63,004 bases of DNA from Bdellovibrio sp. (GCA_020720425.1 DYOP01000005.1:1-63004), one strand, 5' to 3'; counted from the stretch's first letter, positions 18,676 through 27,917 are shown. Translations and numbers: made by a program. The notes: generated by a model from the letters alone, not told the origin.

Positions 18676-19212
18676 TTATAAAATTAAATCTGAGTTCTCA
18701 CTCCATACCAATTTTATTTGAGGAAGGTTTGTCCCCTGGGAGTAGTCTAATATAAATAATGCGAGGGGTTTTGCTTCGCTTTTTCCAGGGGCTAAATGAA
18801 AGGCTTCGATAGCCATGGGTTTTGAGCTTCCACTGTTTGTGAGTGTTCTAAATAAAAGTTCACGTTGGTTAAAAAAACCAATTTGACTATTGATAAGCTC
18901 AGAACTTTGTTCAATATAAAGTTTTATTTGGTAAGTAAATTCATGTGTCTTTTTTAGTGGTGATATTAAATGAGAGTATTGGTCTGAGTGTGTATGAAAG
19001 GCCTCAATCAGTGCGCTGGCCTGTTTGTCAGCCTGCCAGGCCTGAAGTTGGCTCGCTGAAAATGGTAAGCTCTGTAAATATAAATGAGAACATTTAATGG
19101 TCTGAACTTGTTGCCTGCTGTAAGTGTTAGCTAAGGCACTCCTTTGTGTAGCCAGTGTAAATAAAGCCAAAGTAACCAATAAAGTTAAGTTAACTTTGTT
19201 TGATAATCTCAT
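18676..19212 (-). CDS. secreted protein, unknown
   Basis: Not recognised. The 178-aa product has a signal peptide (hydrophobic 8-24, likely cleavage after SALA) and no lipobox. The mature part is mixed helix and strand, with a helical first half (CSHLYLQSLPFSASQLQAWQ) and strands such as PLALFILDYSQG near the end. A good site (AGAGG) precedes the ATG. It is convergent with the dismutase gene, and no operon partner is visible. Confidence 0.72.
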   Translation of the reverse strand: MRLSNKVNLTLLVTLALFTLATQRSALANTYSRQQVQTIKCSHLYLQSLPFSASQLQAWQADKQASALIEAFHTHSDQYSHLISPLKKTHEFTYQIKLYIEQSSELINSQIGFFNQRELLFRTLTNSGSSKPMAIEAFHLAPGKSEAKPLALFILDYSQGTNLPQIKLVWSENSDLIL

Positions 19213-19562
19213 TTTTTCCTCTTGCGCGTATTTTTGCGCTCTGCTGAAGTACTATTTATAAATTGCGATTAGTTTAGTCAGTATCAATTTGGCTGGCTGC
19301 CGCATATTGTTCTAAAATAATCTTCCGAGCATGAGTATACATAAGACGGAGTTTTTCTCGTAATGTTAAAAATTAGCCATGTAAAAAGTTTAATTGTCTA
19401 TCGATCAAGCCTAATGGGGTGGATAAATCTTATGGTTTTTCTTAAAATGCGCGCACAAAAAATCAGCGTATGTGATTCTGACGGGCTCCCCCAAAAGCGC
19501 AACTGTCGTATTTATCAGAAAATCTAAGAACTAAGAACTAAGAACTTATTAGCCGCAAAGTT
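19213..19562. other. 350-base gap without a supported gene
   Basis: No open frame with coding character, tRNA or convincing terminator was seen. It contains a triple tandem CTAAGAA (19524-19544) shortly before the stop of the next minus-strand gene, and otherwise AT-rich sequence that must include the promoter of the secreted-protein gene only if that is transcribed from here. Confidence 0.5.
19524..19544. repeat. three tandem CTAAGAA units
   Basis: Three exact 7-base copies in tandem, in intergenic DNA. Most likely replication slippage. No function is suggested. Confidence 0.85.
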
Positions 19563-20066
19563 CTACTGAGAGCTTTCTTTAACAAAAAGTGTAAAGTGAT
19601 AGCGTAAAATACTATCTTGAGTGACGACTTTATCTTGGAAAGTCCATTGAACATCTCCATAGGGGCTCATTTGCGCCTGAAGTAAATGTTCTTCAACAGA
19701 AGATGTATTATGTTGAGAGGCAGGCACGGCAGCAAGAGGGCCTGAAACAATAAAATTATAACGAACAGAAATGCTGCCTGCGGCTTTCATTGAAAAGACC
19801 ATTTTAAAGCCATTTCTAAAAAGCATAAAATCGCCGTGAGTTTTTGCAATGCCATAAACCTTAATTCGTCCATTGGGAGAGCTTTTCCACTGGTTAAAGG
19901 CTGTGGCTGACTCGATAAATGAATTTTTAAGATGAGTTAATAACCTTAAGGTATGCTCAACCAATATTCGTTCTGAGTTTAAAACGACTTGGGGGTCAAT
20001 AAGGCCTGTTTCTTCGGCTTGATTTTCGAATTGTGCTAAATCTTTAATCCATTCTAAGCGTGACAT
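19563..20066 (-). CDS. cytosolic protein, unknown
   Basis: Not recognised. About 167 aa. I start at MSRLEWIKD because GGGGGA lies six bases upstream. A start five codons earlier lacks a site. No signal or membrane segment is present. The N-terminal half is helical (NSERILVEHTLRLLTHLKNS). The second half reads as antiparallel strands (GRIKVYGIAKTHGDFMLFRN, AAGSISVRYNFIVSG, ILRYHFTLFVKES). It stands alone on its strand. Confidence 0.72.
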   Translation of the reverse strand: MSRLEWIKDLAQFENQAEETGLIDPQVVLNSERILVEHTLRLLTHLKNSFIESATAFNQWKSSPNGRIKVYGIAKTHGDFMLFRNGFKMVFSMKAAGSISVRYNFIVSGPLAAVPASQHNTSSVEEHLLQAQMSPYGDVQWTFQDKVVTQDSILRYHFTLFVKESSQ

Positions 20067-20260
20067 ATTTCCCCCACTCATATTTTTGTAAATACGAACA
20101 CTCTACAATTCATTTTTTGTCTTGCGGGCAGCTATTGTCAAGATCATTCAAATTTATTTAAGCCTAAATAGAGGGGAGAGGCTCTGAGGGGTGATTAAAT
20201 ATAGGAATAGATATAACAACAATTATCAGACACACAATCATTAGACATACAATCTACAAT

Positions 20261-23206
20261 CTAAAATCTAAAGCCTAAATTCCATGAGTTGCCTTCAGGA
20301 GAAAGCCTTGAGCTGGGCTGATAATACAGACCTAACACAAGTTGAAAATTAAAATGATAGCCAAGATTTGCATTTAATACACCCTCAGCCCCCCAACTTT
20401 GAAAAATTTCATCGGCTTGAATGCGTTGGTAGGACTTAGTTTTTGATTGAACTCCATACCCATTGGCTGCAATAAAATCGCTTACAAACCCAACAAATAA
20501 TTGTTTAGCATAAAGAGGGGTCATTCCCCAATCCCAGTCGACTCGCATGGCGGGCAGCCAGTACTCAATACTGCCAATGGCTAAGCGAGGGGCAAAAAAT
20601 CCGCCGGTGGGGTAACCTCGAGCTACAAATGAGGATGTTGAATTTCCGACAATCCAGCTTTGGGTGCTTAAGTAGTTGGTAACCAGTGATGTTTGATCAA
20701 GGTAAAATCCTGAAAGTTCAAACTTAATCGAGCCATCAGCAAGATAAGAAGTATCAAGATATTGATTAAAATTAAAATCAATTTGCCAAATGGGGTTTAA
20801 TACAGGCTCTTGAGATTGAATGTAAGAGGTGCGAAAGTAACCGGATCGTCCCTGGGTGGGGATATAGTTTCGATTTGATTTTTGAGCATTAGAAAAGCTG
20901 GCTAAAGCAAAAAGATCGTATTGTTGGGTCAGGCTTGATGGATAATCTTTTGAAACATTTGAAATTCCAAAAGCAAACGAATAGTCAGTGTTATTTGTTA
21001 AATGAGGAAGCAATGATAAACTTGTTTGACGAGTTATTGTTTTTTCGGCGGGGCTTGATAAATAAGAAGTCAGTTCTGAATATTGGATTTGAAAAGGGAC
21101 AGAGTAACTTTGGTTAAGATAAGACAGTGAAGGGCTAATAGACTCGGTTACCTCATCTATCAGCAAGTTGGCCGTGTACGAATGTCTATGAAGCGGGTCA
21201 AAGCCGTTTGTAGTAATTAAAAGCGCCGTTGATTTATCTGAGGTGTAAAAAAAGGGAAGCCAGTATTGAGGGGTTAAGTAGCCAAAGGGTTGATAATCAG
21301 AAGAGAAGGCCTCTATAGAGCTTGGGTTAAACGAGTTTGAATCAAAAAAAGAAGTTGGGATGGGGTATCGGGTTTCAAAAATCTTTTCAATTTTGGGTAA
21401 CCTCTCATAGGGGGCTGGGTTTAAAGTAACATGGGCCAAAGAATATCCGCTCGATGTGGGTGTGCTTATTAATGCCTGCGAGAGATCGGAATATAAATCA
21501 AAAGTCCAAGACCCTATTTCAAGATGGGTTAAGGCTTCAATTGAATTTATATTAAGGTCAGAATTGATTTGAAATAAATTAAAAACACCATTGTAGCCAC
21601 AAACAAAATAGACTTTATTGTTTTTAAACTGGGTGAGCCCTCCTTGATGGCAAAGATTAAAGAGTGAGACTTGCCGAGAGATATTTTGATTTTGAATATT
21701 ATATATAATTAAATCAAAGGACTGAGGGGCTTTTGAGGTGATAATAATTTCCGAATCCGAAATCCATGTGGGCCAGCTTAAAACTTGATCTGCTAACTCT
21801 AAAACCGTAGATATTTTTTTGGTTTTTAAAGACACCAGGCCCAGTCCCGTTTGGTTTTTTTTAAGCTGAATAAAACTAACTAAATCACCATTAGGGCTCA
21901 CTGAAGGCTCCCGGGCTCTTAAATTGCGAGTTAATCTTTTATATTTTTTCGAGTTAACTTGATAAAACCATAAATCTGAACGTGTTTCGTAAGGATTAGG
22001 CTGATCAATTCGGTCATATATAAAACCGCTCGAGTTGGGCAACCAGCTGATTCGATTCATTGAGCCAGCGGGTGGGCCATCGGGCCTTGGTAACGAAAGT
22101 CCTGCACTATCAGCTGATTCTTCGGCCGTTTGTAAGCTTTGAAGATCGGAGTCTTTAAAGGGTAAGCTGACCGAGTTACGCTTTAATAAAAATAAGGATT
22201 TAAAATCGTCATTGTTTCGCGCGATAAACGAAAGCATTAGGCCATTAGGCGAAAGCGAGGGGGAGTGGGCCTCTTTCCAAAAAGGGCTATTTAAATACGT
22301 AAGCTGAGTTGGGAGATCTTGATTAAGCAGCTCGAGTTGATTTTGAACTTGAGATTTAATTTGGCCTTTTGTTTTTTCAAAGATGGTTTGAATAGATTGA
22401 TTAGCTGTGATTTTTTTAACACTTGAGTTTAAAGTGTAAGGAGCCTTACCTCCCGTTAATAAATGTAAATCTCCCTGAGACTTGCTCCCTGACTGCTCAT
22501 AAAGTTCACTCCAAAATAAACTGCCATAAAAATAGGGACGGCTTCCATAGGGCCAATAAGGCATATCAGATTCGTTGATCGAACCAATGGTAACAGCCGA
22601 AAGTTTGTCGTCTTTTTCGAGAGCCCTGACAAAAGCATCCTGATAAAAAGAACGCAGTCGGCCGCCGCTTGAGTAGCGAGTCTCATGGTCAACGGCGACG
22701 CCCTCAAGCCACCAACGAGGTAATAATAAATTGGGCGAAATAATGTTTCCAAAAAGAGGTTTGATAAACTTAATGGCCCCTTGTCTTTGCTCTAGGGTAT
22801 AAATATGAGTGAGTTCATGTAGGCAGAGCTCATAAAGCCAGTCACTATTTTCAGAGATGGACTCTAAAGGTGAGGGCGGAACAGGAAATATAACGATATG
22901 GGCGTAAGGGATAAGCGTTGCGTAACCATTAGGCTGGTCTGTTTCTTCGCGGATGACGACAGTCAGTGGGTAACGTGGCAAGTCGGGCCAATTTCGAATT
23001 AAATAAGTCCTCGCCTTTTCGAGCCGGACCAATGTCTTGATTGCCAAATCAGATGAGTTATTTGAGTGGATAACTACAAAGTGTGAAGAATTAAGGCTGA
23101 GCCATTTTGATTGAGGGGGCGGGGCTGATTGCCCGTGAGCAAAAGGTGAGCCCAAAGGGCTAAAAAAAATAAGGCTAAATAATAACAGTTTTTTAAATAA
23201 TAACAT
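20261..23206 (-). CDS. secreted peptidase-MA-like/TolB-propeller protein
   Basis: A very large exported protein of about 981 aa. The signal peptide is MLLFKKLLLFSLIFFSPLG onward. I use the ATG at 23206 instead of an upstream TTG. Near residues 130-185 comes LHELTHIYTLEQRQG followed by WWLEGVAVDHE, an HExxH zinc site with the downstream glutamate of gluzincin-type peptidases. The middle third has repeated SPSLSPNGLMLSFIAR-like motifs typical of TolB/PD40 beta-propellers. The last third is Tyr/Ser/Asn-rich alternating strands ending in SWNLGFRF, a terminal aromatic typical of outer-membrane barrels. Surface exposure is inferred. Substrate unknown. Confidence 0.82.
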   Translation of the reverse strand: MLLFKKLLLFSLIFFSPLGSPFAHGQSAPPPQSKWLSLNSSHFVVIHSNNSSDLAIKTLVRLEKARTYLIRNWPDLPRYPLTVVIREETDQPNGYATLIPYAHIVIFPVPPSPLESISENSDWLYELCLHELTHIYTLEQRQGAIKFIKPLFGNIISPNLLLPRWWLEGVAVDHETRYSSGGRLRSFYQDAFVRALEKDDKLSAVTIGSINESDMPYWPYGSRPYFYGSLFWSELYEQSGSKSQGDLHLLTGGKAPYTLNSSVKKITANQSIQTIFEKTKGQIKSQVQNQLELLNQDLPTQLTYLNSPFWKEAHSPSLSPNGLMLSFIARNNDDFKSLFLLKRNSVSLPFKDSDLQSLQTAEESADSAGLSLPRPDGPPAGSMNRISWLPNSSGFIYDRIDQPNPYETRSDLWFYQVNSKKYKRLTRNLRAREPSVSPNGDLVSFIQLKKNQTGLGLVSLKTKKISTVLELADQVLSWPTWISDSEIIITSKAPQSFDLIIYNIQNQNISRQVSLFNLCHQGGLTQFKNNKVYFVCGYNGVFNLFQINSDLNINSIEALTHLEIGSWTFDLYSDLSQALISTPTSSGYSLAHVTLNPAPYERLPKIEKIFETRYPIPTSFFDSNSFNPSSIEAFSSDYQPFGYLTPQYWLPFFYTSDKSTALLITTNGFDPLHRHSYTANLLIDEVTESISPSLSYLNQSYSVPFQIQYSELTSYLSSPAEKTITRQTSLSLLPHLTNNTDYSFAFGISNVSKDYPSSLTQQYDLFALASFSNAQKSNRNYIPTQGRSGYFRTSYIQSQEPVLNPIWQIDFNFNQYLDTSYLADGSIKFELSGFYLDQTSLVTNYLSTQSWIVGNSTSSFVARGYPTGGFFAPRLAIGSIEYWLPAMRVDWDWGMTPLYAKQLFVGFVSDFIAANGYGVQSKTKSYQRIQADEIFQSWGAEGVLNANLGYHFNFQLVLGLYYQPSSRLSPEGNSWNLGFRF

Positions 23207-23234
23207 TTTTTTATTGGAACATGCCTTCAAGCAA

Positions 23235-23269
23235 TTGACAATGGGCTAGACTCTCGTAACACTTGTCAA
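23235..23269 (+). promoter_or_regulatory. probable promoter of the pal operon, with inverted repeat
   Basis: TTGACA at 23235-23240 is a consensus -35. No good -10 is visible at 17 bases (AACACT). TTGACAA (23235-23241) and TTGTCAA (23263-23269) form an inverted repeat, which could be an operator. A very strong ribosome site, GAGGAGG, follows before the pal ATG. Confidence 0.4.
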
Positions 23270-23285
23270 AAAGAGGAGGAAAGTA

Positions 23286-23789
23286 ATGAAAAATAGATTT
23301 CGTCTTTCAGGTATCGTATTAGGATTAGTTGTGGCCCTTTCATTTGGTTGTTCTTCAAAAAAGAAAGTTGAAGATCAAAACTTATCAGATGCAGGTCCTG
23401 CAGTAGAAAGTACGCCTATTGGTTTTGATTCTTTAGGGTCAGACTCGGGCAAAATTCAAGGATTAAACTCGGTTTACTTTGAATATGATAAAAGTACTTT
23501 AACTTCAAGCTCAGCGTCTGTATTAAATGAAAATGCAACTTGGCTTAAGGCAAACCCTTCTGTGACCCTTCAAGTAGAAGGTCATTGTGATGCGCGTGGG
23601 TCTGTTGAGTACAATTTGGCATTGGGAGAAAGAAGAGCAAAATCTGTTAAAGCGTTTCTTGTAAAAAGTGGAGTCGCAGAGTCTCGATTATCAATTGTTA
23701 GCTATGGTAAAGAGCGCCCATTGATTGATGCAGAAACAGAAGAAGCTTATTCAAAAAATCGACGAGCTAATTTTGTACCCTTAAAGTAA
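23286..23789 (+). CDS. pal: peptidoglycan-associated lipoprotein Pal
   Basis: Pal is the outer-membrane lipoprotein of the Tol-Pal system and ties the outer membrane to peptidoglycan. The 167-aa protein has a signal peptide and lipobox ending in FGC (Cys near 22). Its OmpA-like domain starts SVYFEYDKSTLTSSS. The peptidoglycan-binding stretch is VEGHCDARGSVEYNLALGERR with the conserved Asp and Arg, and VSYGKERPL follows. It heads a plus-strand operon with a DUF4398 lipoprotein and a CpoB/YbgF-like protein. tolQRAB are not in this window. Confidence 0.95.
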   Translation: MKNRFRLSGIVLGLVVALSFGCSSKKKVEDQNLSDAGPAVESTPIGFDSLGSDSGKIQGLNSVYFEYDKSTLTSSSASVLNENATWLKANPSVTLQVEGHCDARGSVEYNLALGERRAKSVKAFLVKSGVAESRLSIVSYGKERPLIDAETEEAYSKNRRANFVPLK

Positions 23790-23799
23790 GAGTGCATTT

Positions 23800-24111
23800 A
23801 TGAAATTAGGGGGCATTGTTACCGCAACTATTTTAGTTATTTTAAGTCAGGGTTGCGTAAGTACCAAGGCCCCCGTAGAAGAATTTAATTTAGCAGTCGT
23901 AGCACTTGATGCGGCCAAAGAAGTTCAGGCCGCAAAATATGCGGGTGGTTACTATCATAAAGCAGAAGAGTCGCTTAGGAGAGGTCAAATTCTTTTTCAG
24001 AATCGTGAATACGATAAAGCAAGAGAAGAGTTTGACATAGCCCGAAAAGAGGCCGAAAAGGCAGAAAATGCCGCACGAGTTATCCGATGGAAAAATGGAG
24101 AGGTCTTGTGA
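23800..24111 (+). CDS. DUF4398 lipoprotein
   Basis: A 103-aa lipoprotein (lipobox ILSQGC, Cys near 19) with a helical domain: VVALDAAKEVQAAKYAGGYY followed by KAEESLRRGQILFQNREYDK and AREEFDIARKEAEKAE. This A/E/K-rich repeat is characteristic of DUF4398, which is often found beside OmpA-family or Tol-Pal genes. Function is unestablished; a structural envelope role is inferred. Ten bases separate it from pal, and its stop overlaps the GTG of the next gene. Confidence 0.85.
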   Translation: MKLGGIVTATILVILSQGCVSTKAPVEEFNLAVVALDAAKEVQAAKYAGGYYHKAEESLRRGQILFQNREYDKAREEFDIARKEAEKAENAARVIRWKNGEVL

Positions 24112-24782
24112 AAAACAAAATCAAGTTAAGTCGATTTTTAATTTTATTTTTAATATTTTTTAAAATGGGATGTCTTCAAACGAGGGCAGAACTTAATGAT
24201 AAAAATAACTATCAAGCCTCCCATTCTCAAACGGCTCAAATGCAACAGTCGCATAAAGTCCAGCAAGACTTACTTAATCGCCCTCAGGAGCTCGAAGAGA
24301 GTATGAGAGTTTTGATGGGTAAAATTGGCGAAATGGAACATCGAATTGATAAACTTGAGCAACAATCAGAGGGATTGTTAAATCAATCCAAAAAAATTCA
24401 AGAGTTATCGGAATCAGCTAAAAAGGTTGATGATCTGACTGACGAATTAAAAAATCAAAAATTGAAAATAGAAATTTTAGAAGAGAAAATGTCAAAACCT
24501 ATCGAGACAAAAGAGCCAGCTGTTACCAAATCAAGTTGGGATTCGGCTGAGGCCTTATTCGAAAAAAGTGAGTATCAAAAAGCAATTTTAGAATATCAAA
24601 AATATCGCGAACAAAATCCGAAATCAAAAAAGTTAGCCGAAGCCACTTATAAAATTGGATATTCTTTTGAAAAGCTAGGAATGAAGGCCGAAGCAAAAAG
24701 TTTTTATCTTGAGGTTACCGAAAATTATAAAAAATCGACTGAAGCTAAAAAAGCTCAAATACGTTTAAAAAAAATTAAGTAA
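24108..24782 (+). CDS. cpoB: Tol-Pal system protein CpoB/YbgF-like lipoprotein
   Basis: A CpoB-type factor that links Tol-Pal activity with peptidoglycan synthesis in species where it is known. I start at the GTG at 24108: GGAGAGG lies just upstream and it overlaps the previous stop. The open frame itself reaches seven codons further. The lipobox is FFKMGC. A trimerising coiled coil (EESMRVLMGKIGEMEHRIDK, then LEQQSEGLLNQSKK) is followed by C-terminal TPR repeats (ALFEKSEYQKAILEYQKY; AEATYKIGYSFEKLG). A lipid anchor is unusual, since E. coli CpoB is soluble in the periplasm. Confidence 0.87.
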   Translation: MKNKIKLSRFLILFLIFFKMGCLQTRAELNDKNNYQASHSQTAQMQQSHKVQQDLLNRPQELEESMRVLMGKIGEMEHRIDKLEQQSEGLLNQSKKIQELSESAKKVDDLTDELKNQKLKIEILEEKMSKPIETKEPAVTKSSWDSAEALFEKSEYQKAILEYQKYREQNPKSKKLAEATYKIGYSFEKLGMKAEAKSFYLEVTENYKKSTEAKKAQIRLKKIK

Positions 24783-24811
24783 TATAACTCTCTCAAAGTG
24801 AAACCAAAATT

Positions 24812-25858
24812 GTGAAATCAGCTTGTGGCCCCTATATTTTAGCTATCGAAACAAGTTGTGACGATACAAGTGTATCGCTGGTCAACCAAGAGGGCTATGT
24901 GCTTTGCCAGGTAACCGCTTCGCAAGATTTAAAGCATCAAATTTTTGGTGGTGTTGTCCCTGAAATTGCAAGTCGATTGCATGCTGAGGTTTTGTTGCCC
25001 CTGATTGATACCACACTTAAAAATAAAAACATTTCACCCCAAGATCTTAAGGCGATTGCGGTAACAAATAGACCAGGATTAATTGGTTCGCTCATCGTAG
25101 GGGTTGTTACAGCTAAAACATTAGGGCAAGTATGGGGTTTGCCTGTTTATGGAATAAATCATCTCGAGGGGCATATTTTGGCTCCGTTACTTTGGGATGA
25201 CCTGCATGAAAAAAATGAGTTGCCGCCTTTTAATTGGTTAACTTTGGCTGTGAGTGGTGGACACACCAGTTTGTACTTGGTGCATAGTCTTGCAAAATAT
25301 CAGTTACTTGGTAGTACGCGTGATGATGCCGCGGGAGAAGTTTTTGATAAGTTTGCCAAAATTCTTAACTTAGGCTTTCCAGGCGGAGCATTAGTAGATC
25401 AAGCCGCTCAGCGGGGGGCTAAAGGAAGGTATGAATTTCCGGTTACCAAGCTTGACGGATATGATTTTTCGTTTTCAGGGCTAAAAAGTGCCGCCGATAG
25501 ACTTGTTCGGCAGATACCAAACTTAGAGTTTGAAAATAATATTAATAATTTATGTGCTGATTTTCAAAGCGCTGTAATTGAAAATCTTTTTTATCAGCTT
25601 AAAAAAGCTTACCAAGATTATCATCCTCAGGTCGTAATGCTTACAGGTGGTGTGAGTGCGAATTCAGAGCTTAGGGTTACTGTTAAAAATTGGGCTCAAT
25701 CTAAAAAGATCCCTTTTTATATGCCGGCACTTAAGTATTGCACCGATAATTCAGCGATGATTGCTCTAGCCGCTTGGAAAAAGATTGAATTAGGGGTTGC
25801 GCCCCAAAATGCCAGTTTAATTGCCCAGCCTAACTCTGAAGTCGGTGATTTTATATGA
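24812..25858 (+). CDS. tsaD: tRNA N6-threonylcarbamoyladenosine synthase TsaD
   Basis: TsaD transfers threonylcarbamoyl to A37 of ANN-decoding tRNAs. The 348-aa protein begins at a GTG and shows AIETSCDDTSVSLV, then the metal-binding HLEGHILAPLL, then LAVSGGHTSLYLV and FSFSGLKSAADR. Near the end MLTGGVSANSELR and YCTDNSAMIA complete the ASKHA nucleotide site. Length is standard. The stop overlaps the ATG of rsmA by four bases. Confidence 0.97.
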   Translation: MKSACGPYILAIETSCDDTSVSLVNQEGYVLCQVTASQDLKHQIFGGVVPEIASRLHAEVLLPLIDTTLKNKNISPQDLKAIAVTNRPGLIGSLIVGVVTAKTLGQVWGLPVYGINHLEGHILAPLLWDDLHEKNELPPFNWLTLAVSGGHTSLYLVHSLAKYQLLGSTRDDAAGEVFDKFAKILNLGFPGGALVDQAAQRGAKGRYEFPVTKLDGYDFSFSGLKSAADRLVRQIPNLEFENNINNLCADFQSAVIENLFYQLKKAYQDYHPQVVMLTGGVSANSELRVTVKNWAQSKKIPFYMPALKYCTDNSAMIALAAWKKIELGVAPQNASLIAQPNSEVGDFI

Positions 25859-26724
25859 GTTCAATAGCAAGTTTCGAAAATAAAATTGAATTGTTACCTG
25901 CCAGAGAAAGATATAAAATAAGGCAAGAGGCCCTAGGCAAGTTTGCAAAAAAATCTCTAGGTCAAAATTATTTGGTTAATGACCATGTTATTTTAAAAAT
26001 CATCAGATCCGTTATCGAGCAAAATCCTCAAAATATAATCGAAATTGGCCCAGGCCTTGGTGGCCTAACGGATGGGCTATTGCAGTTAAAACCTAATAAG
26101 TTTGTGGTGATTGAGCTTGATAAAACCTATGCTCATTTTTGGAGGCAGGTAGAACAATTAGAAGTGCATGAGGATGATGCTTTAAAATGGGATTGGAGCC
26201 AGACTGTTCAACTTAAGGACTTAGTTCTTGTTAGTAATTTGCCATATCAGATTTCATCTTCGGTAGTGGTCGAAAGATGTATTGATGACCTAAGCGAGCT
26301 TAAAGCGATGGTGCTTATGTTTCAGAAGGAAGTTGCTATTCGAATAAGGGCCGAGCATGGAGCAAGTGAGTACGGATTTTTATCTGTATTATCTCAAACA
26401 TTTTGGTCGATCAGTAAGGTTTGCGATGCCGGCCCAAAAGACTTTGATCCGGCCCCTAAAGTAGCAAGCCGAGTTTTATTATTTAAGAAAAAACCGAGTT
26501 CTGAGATTGAAAATAAAAAAAAGTTTTTAAAATTTCTTAAAGCCGCGTTCTTGCACCCTCGAAAAACAATGATGTCAAACTTAGTCAGCTTAGGGGATGT
26601 TCAAAAATCAACTCTGGAGTTGGTTTTTAAATCAAATCAATGGGATTTCATGATTCGACCTCATCAAATTTCAGTTGTTCAATTTGCTCGTCTATATAGA
26701 CAAATCTACTTTGATCGTGAATAA
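25855..26724 (+). CDS. rsmA: 16S rRNA dimethyladenosine transferase
   Basis: RsmA (KsgA) dimethylates A1518 and A1519 of 16S rRNA. The 289-aa protein has FAKKSLGQNYLVNDHVILKI at about 25-45, the SAM motif NIIEIGPGLGGLTDGLL near 60, and the catalytic NLPYQISSSVV near 133. The C-terminal domain carries FDPAPKVASRV. The first 24 residues form a short family-variable extension. Translational coupling to tsaD is indicated by the ATGA overlap. Confidence 0.96.
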   Translation: MSSIASFENKIELLPARERYKIRQEALGKFAKKSLGQNYLVNDHVILKIIRSVIEQNPQNIIEIGPGLGGLTDGLLQLKPNKFVVIELDKTYAHFWRQVEQLEVHEDDALKWDWSQTVQLKDLVLVSNLPYQISSSVVVERCIDDLSELKAMVLMFQKEVAIRIRAEHGASEYGFLSVLSQTFWSISKVCDAGPKDFDPAPKVASRVLLFKKKPSSEIENKKKFLKFLKAAFLHPRKTMMSNLVSLGDVQKSTLELVFKSNQWDFMIRPHQISVVQFARLYRQIYFDRE

Positions 26725-26731
26725 TACATAA

Positions 26732-27211
26732 ATGACAACTGACGGAATTTTGATTGTTTCAGAAAATAAAAAAGCTAGGCACGATTTTACAATTGTTGAG
26801 GTATTTGAGGCCGGATTGGTGCTAACGGGTAGCGAAGTTAAATCGATTCGCGACAGAAAAGTGCAGCTTAAAGATTCTTATATTTTATTTAAAGGCTTTG
26901 AAGCTTATTGGATGAAGGGGCATATTGCTGTATATATGGCCAGCTCCTACAATAATCACGAACCCGAAAGATCACGAAAGCTGTTACTCAATAAATCAGA
27001 GTTAAGTGAGCTAAGAGCCTCTGTCGATCAAAAGGGGATGACCTGTGTGCCCCTTAAGCTTTATTTTAAACGAGGGCGGGCTAAGCTTGAAATTGCTCTT
27101 GTAAAAGGAAAAGATCTTTACGATAAACGTCAGGATATTAAAGATAAGCAAGTTAAGCTTGAGATGAAAAGAGCAATGAGCCATTCACGAAAAGGTAGCA
27201 AGTATGAATAG
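26732..27211 (+). CDS. smpB: SsrA-binding protein SmpB
   Basis: SmpB binds tmRNA and brings it to stalled ribosomes for trans-translation. The 159-aa protein shows ENKKARHDFTIVEVFEAGLV and LTGSEVKSIRDRKVQLKDSY, then YNNHEPERSRKLLL. The C-terminal tail DKRQDIKDKQVKLEMKRAM inserts into the A site. The tmRNA gene (ssrA) was not found in this window. It lies eight bases downstream of rsmA and overlaps the following lipoprotein gene by eight bases. Confidence 0.97.
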   Translation: MTTDGILIVSENKKARHDFTIVEVFEAGLVLTGSEVKSIRDRKVQLKDSYILFKGFEAYWMKGHIAVYMASSYNNHEPERSRKLLLNKSELSELRASVDQKGMTCVPLKLYFKRGRAKLEIALVKGKDLYDKRQDIKDKQVKLEMKRAMSHSRKGSKYE

Positions 27212-27917
27212 GATAAAAAACTTTCGAAGCGTTAAAATAAGAGTTTTATTTTTTAAACTATTTTTTTTAAATCTGCTTTTTTTTAATCTTCTTTTTTTGG
27301 GATGCGTTCAAGTTGAAAAAGCTCCTGAGCGTTTTAAACCCGAACTATCAGATCAACAGGCGCCACTTGTGCATGATCAATATCGCCTTAGCAAAGATCG
27401 AACTTATTTAGACGAGCTCAGAAAAGATACTCCAAGCCAAGTTAAAGTTGAAAATGATGAACTTGCTTTTTTAGATGATTACTTTTTAGACCTCGAAAAA
27501 GATCAATCAAAAATGAGAGAATCATTTCAGAAAAAGTTAAGTAAAAAACGGGAGTTTTTTCAGAATGATTTAAAAAAAGAACGGGAGCAGTTTACTAGGC
27601 AAGAAAGAAAACAAAGAGAAGAGTTTTTAAAAGAACAGGATAAATCTCGAAAGAAAATTAAATCCGAAGGGCAAAACAAAGAAATGATAAAAGAGCATTT
27701 TGCAGAATTGGATTTAAAAAGAAAAAATTTTTTCTCTCAATTAAGAGAGCATAGGGACGAGTATGAGTGGGCGGTACGAGAGAGACGAAAAAGTTTTGAA
27801 GACTACCTTAAAGATAAAAAGGATCAATTTAATGACCGCATGAAAATTTTTATCGAAAAGCAAAAGCAATATAAAAATGAAAAAAAGAAAAAAGCCCAAG
27901 AAGCCCAAGGGGCTTAA
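27204..27917 (+). CDS. charged coiled-coil lipoprotein, unknown
   Basis: Not recognised. A 237-aa protein with a very hydrophobic signal and lipobox (LLFLGC, Cys near 37). An acidic linker with DDYFLDLEKDQ leads into a long, almost uninterrupted Lys/Glu/Arg-rich helix. It is built of repeats such as KKREFFQNDLKKEREQF and RKQREEFLKEQDKSRKK. Such sequence should form a long single helix or coiled coil reaching through the periplasm. A spacer or peptidoglycan-contact role is a guess. Its 3' end overlaps the convergent rsmD by four bases. Confidence 0.75.
   Translation: MNRIKNFRSVKIRVLFFKLFFLNLLFFNLLFLGCVQVEKAPERFKPELSDQQAPLVHDQYRLSKDRTYLDELRKDTPSQVKVENDELAFLDDYFLDLEKDQSKMRESFQKKLSKKREFFQNDLKKEREQFTRQERKQREEFLKEQDKSRKKIKSEGQNKEMIKEHFAELDLKRKNFFSQLREHRDEYEWAVRERRKSFEDYLKDKKDQFNDRMKIFIEKQKQYKNEKKKKAQEAQGA

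Noticed and set aside
20207-20280. Repeated ACAATCTA-like words near the end of the large secreted-protein gene
   Set aside because: Low-complexity slippage pattern without fixed unit or spacing.
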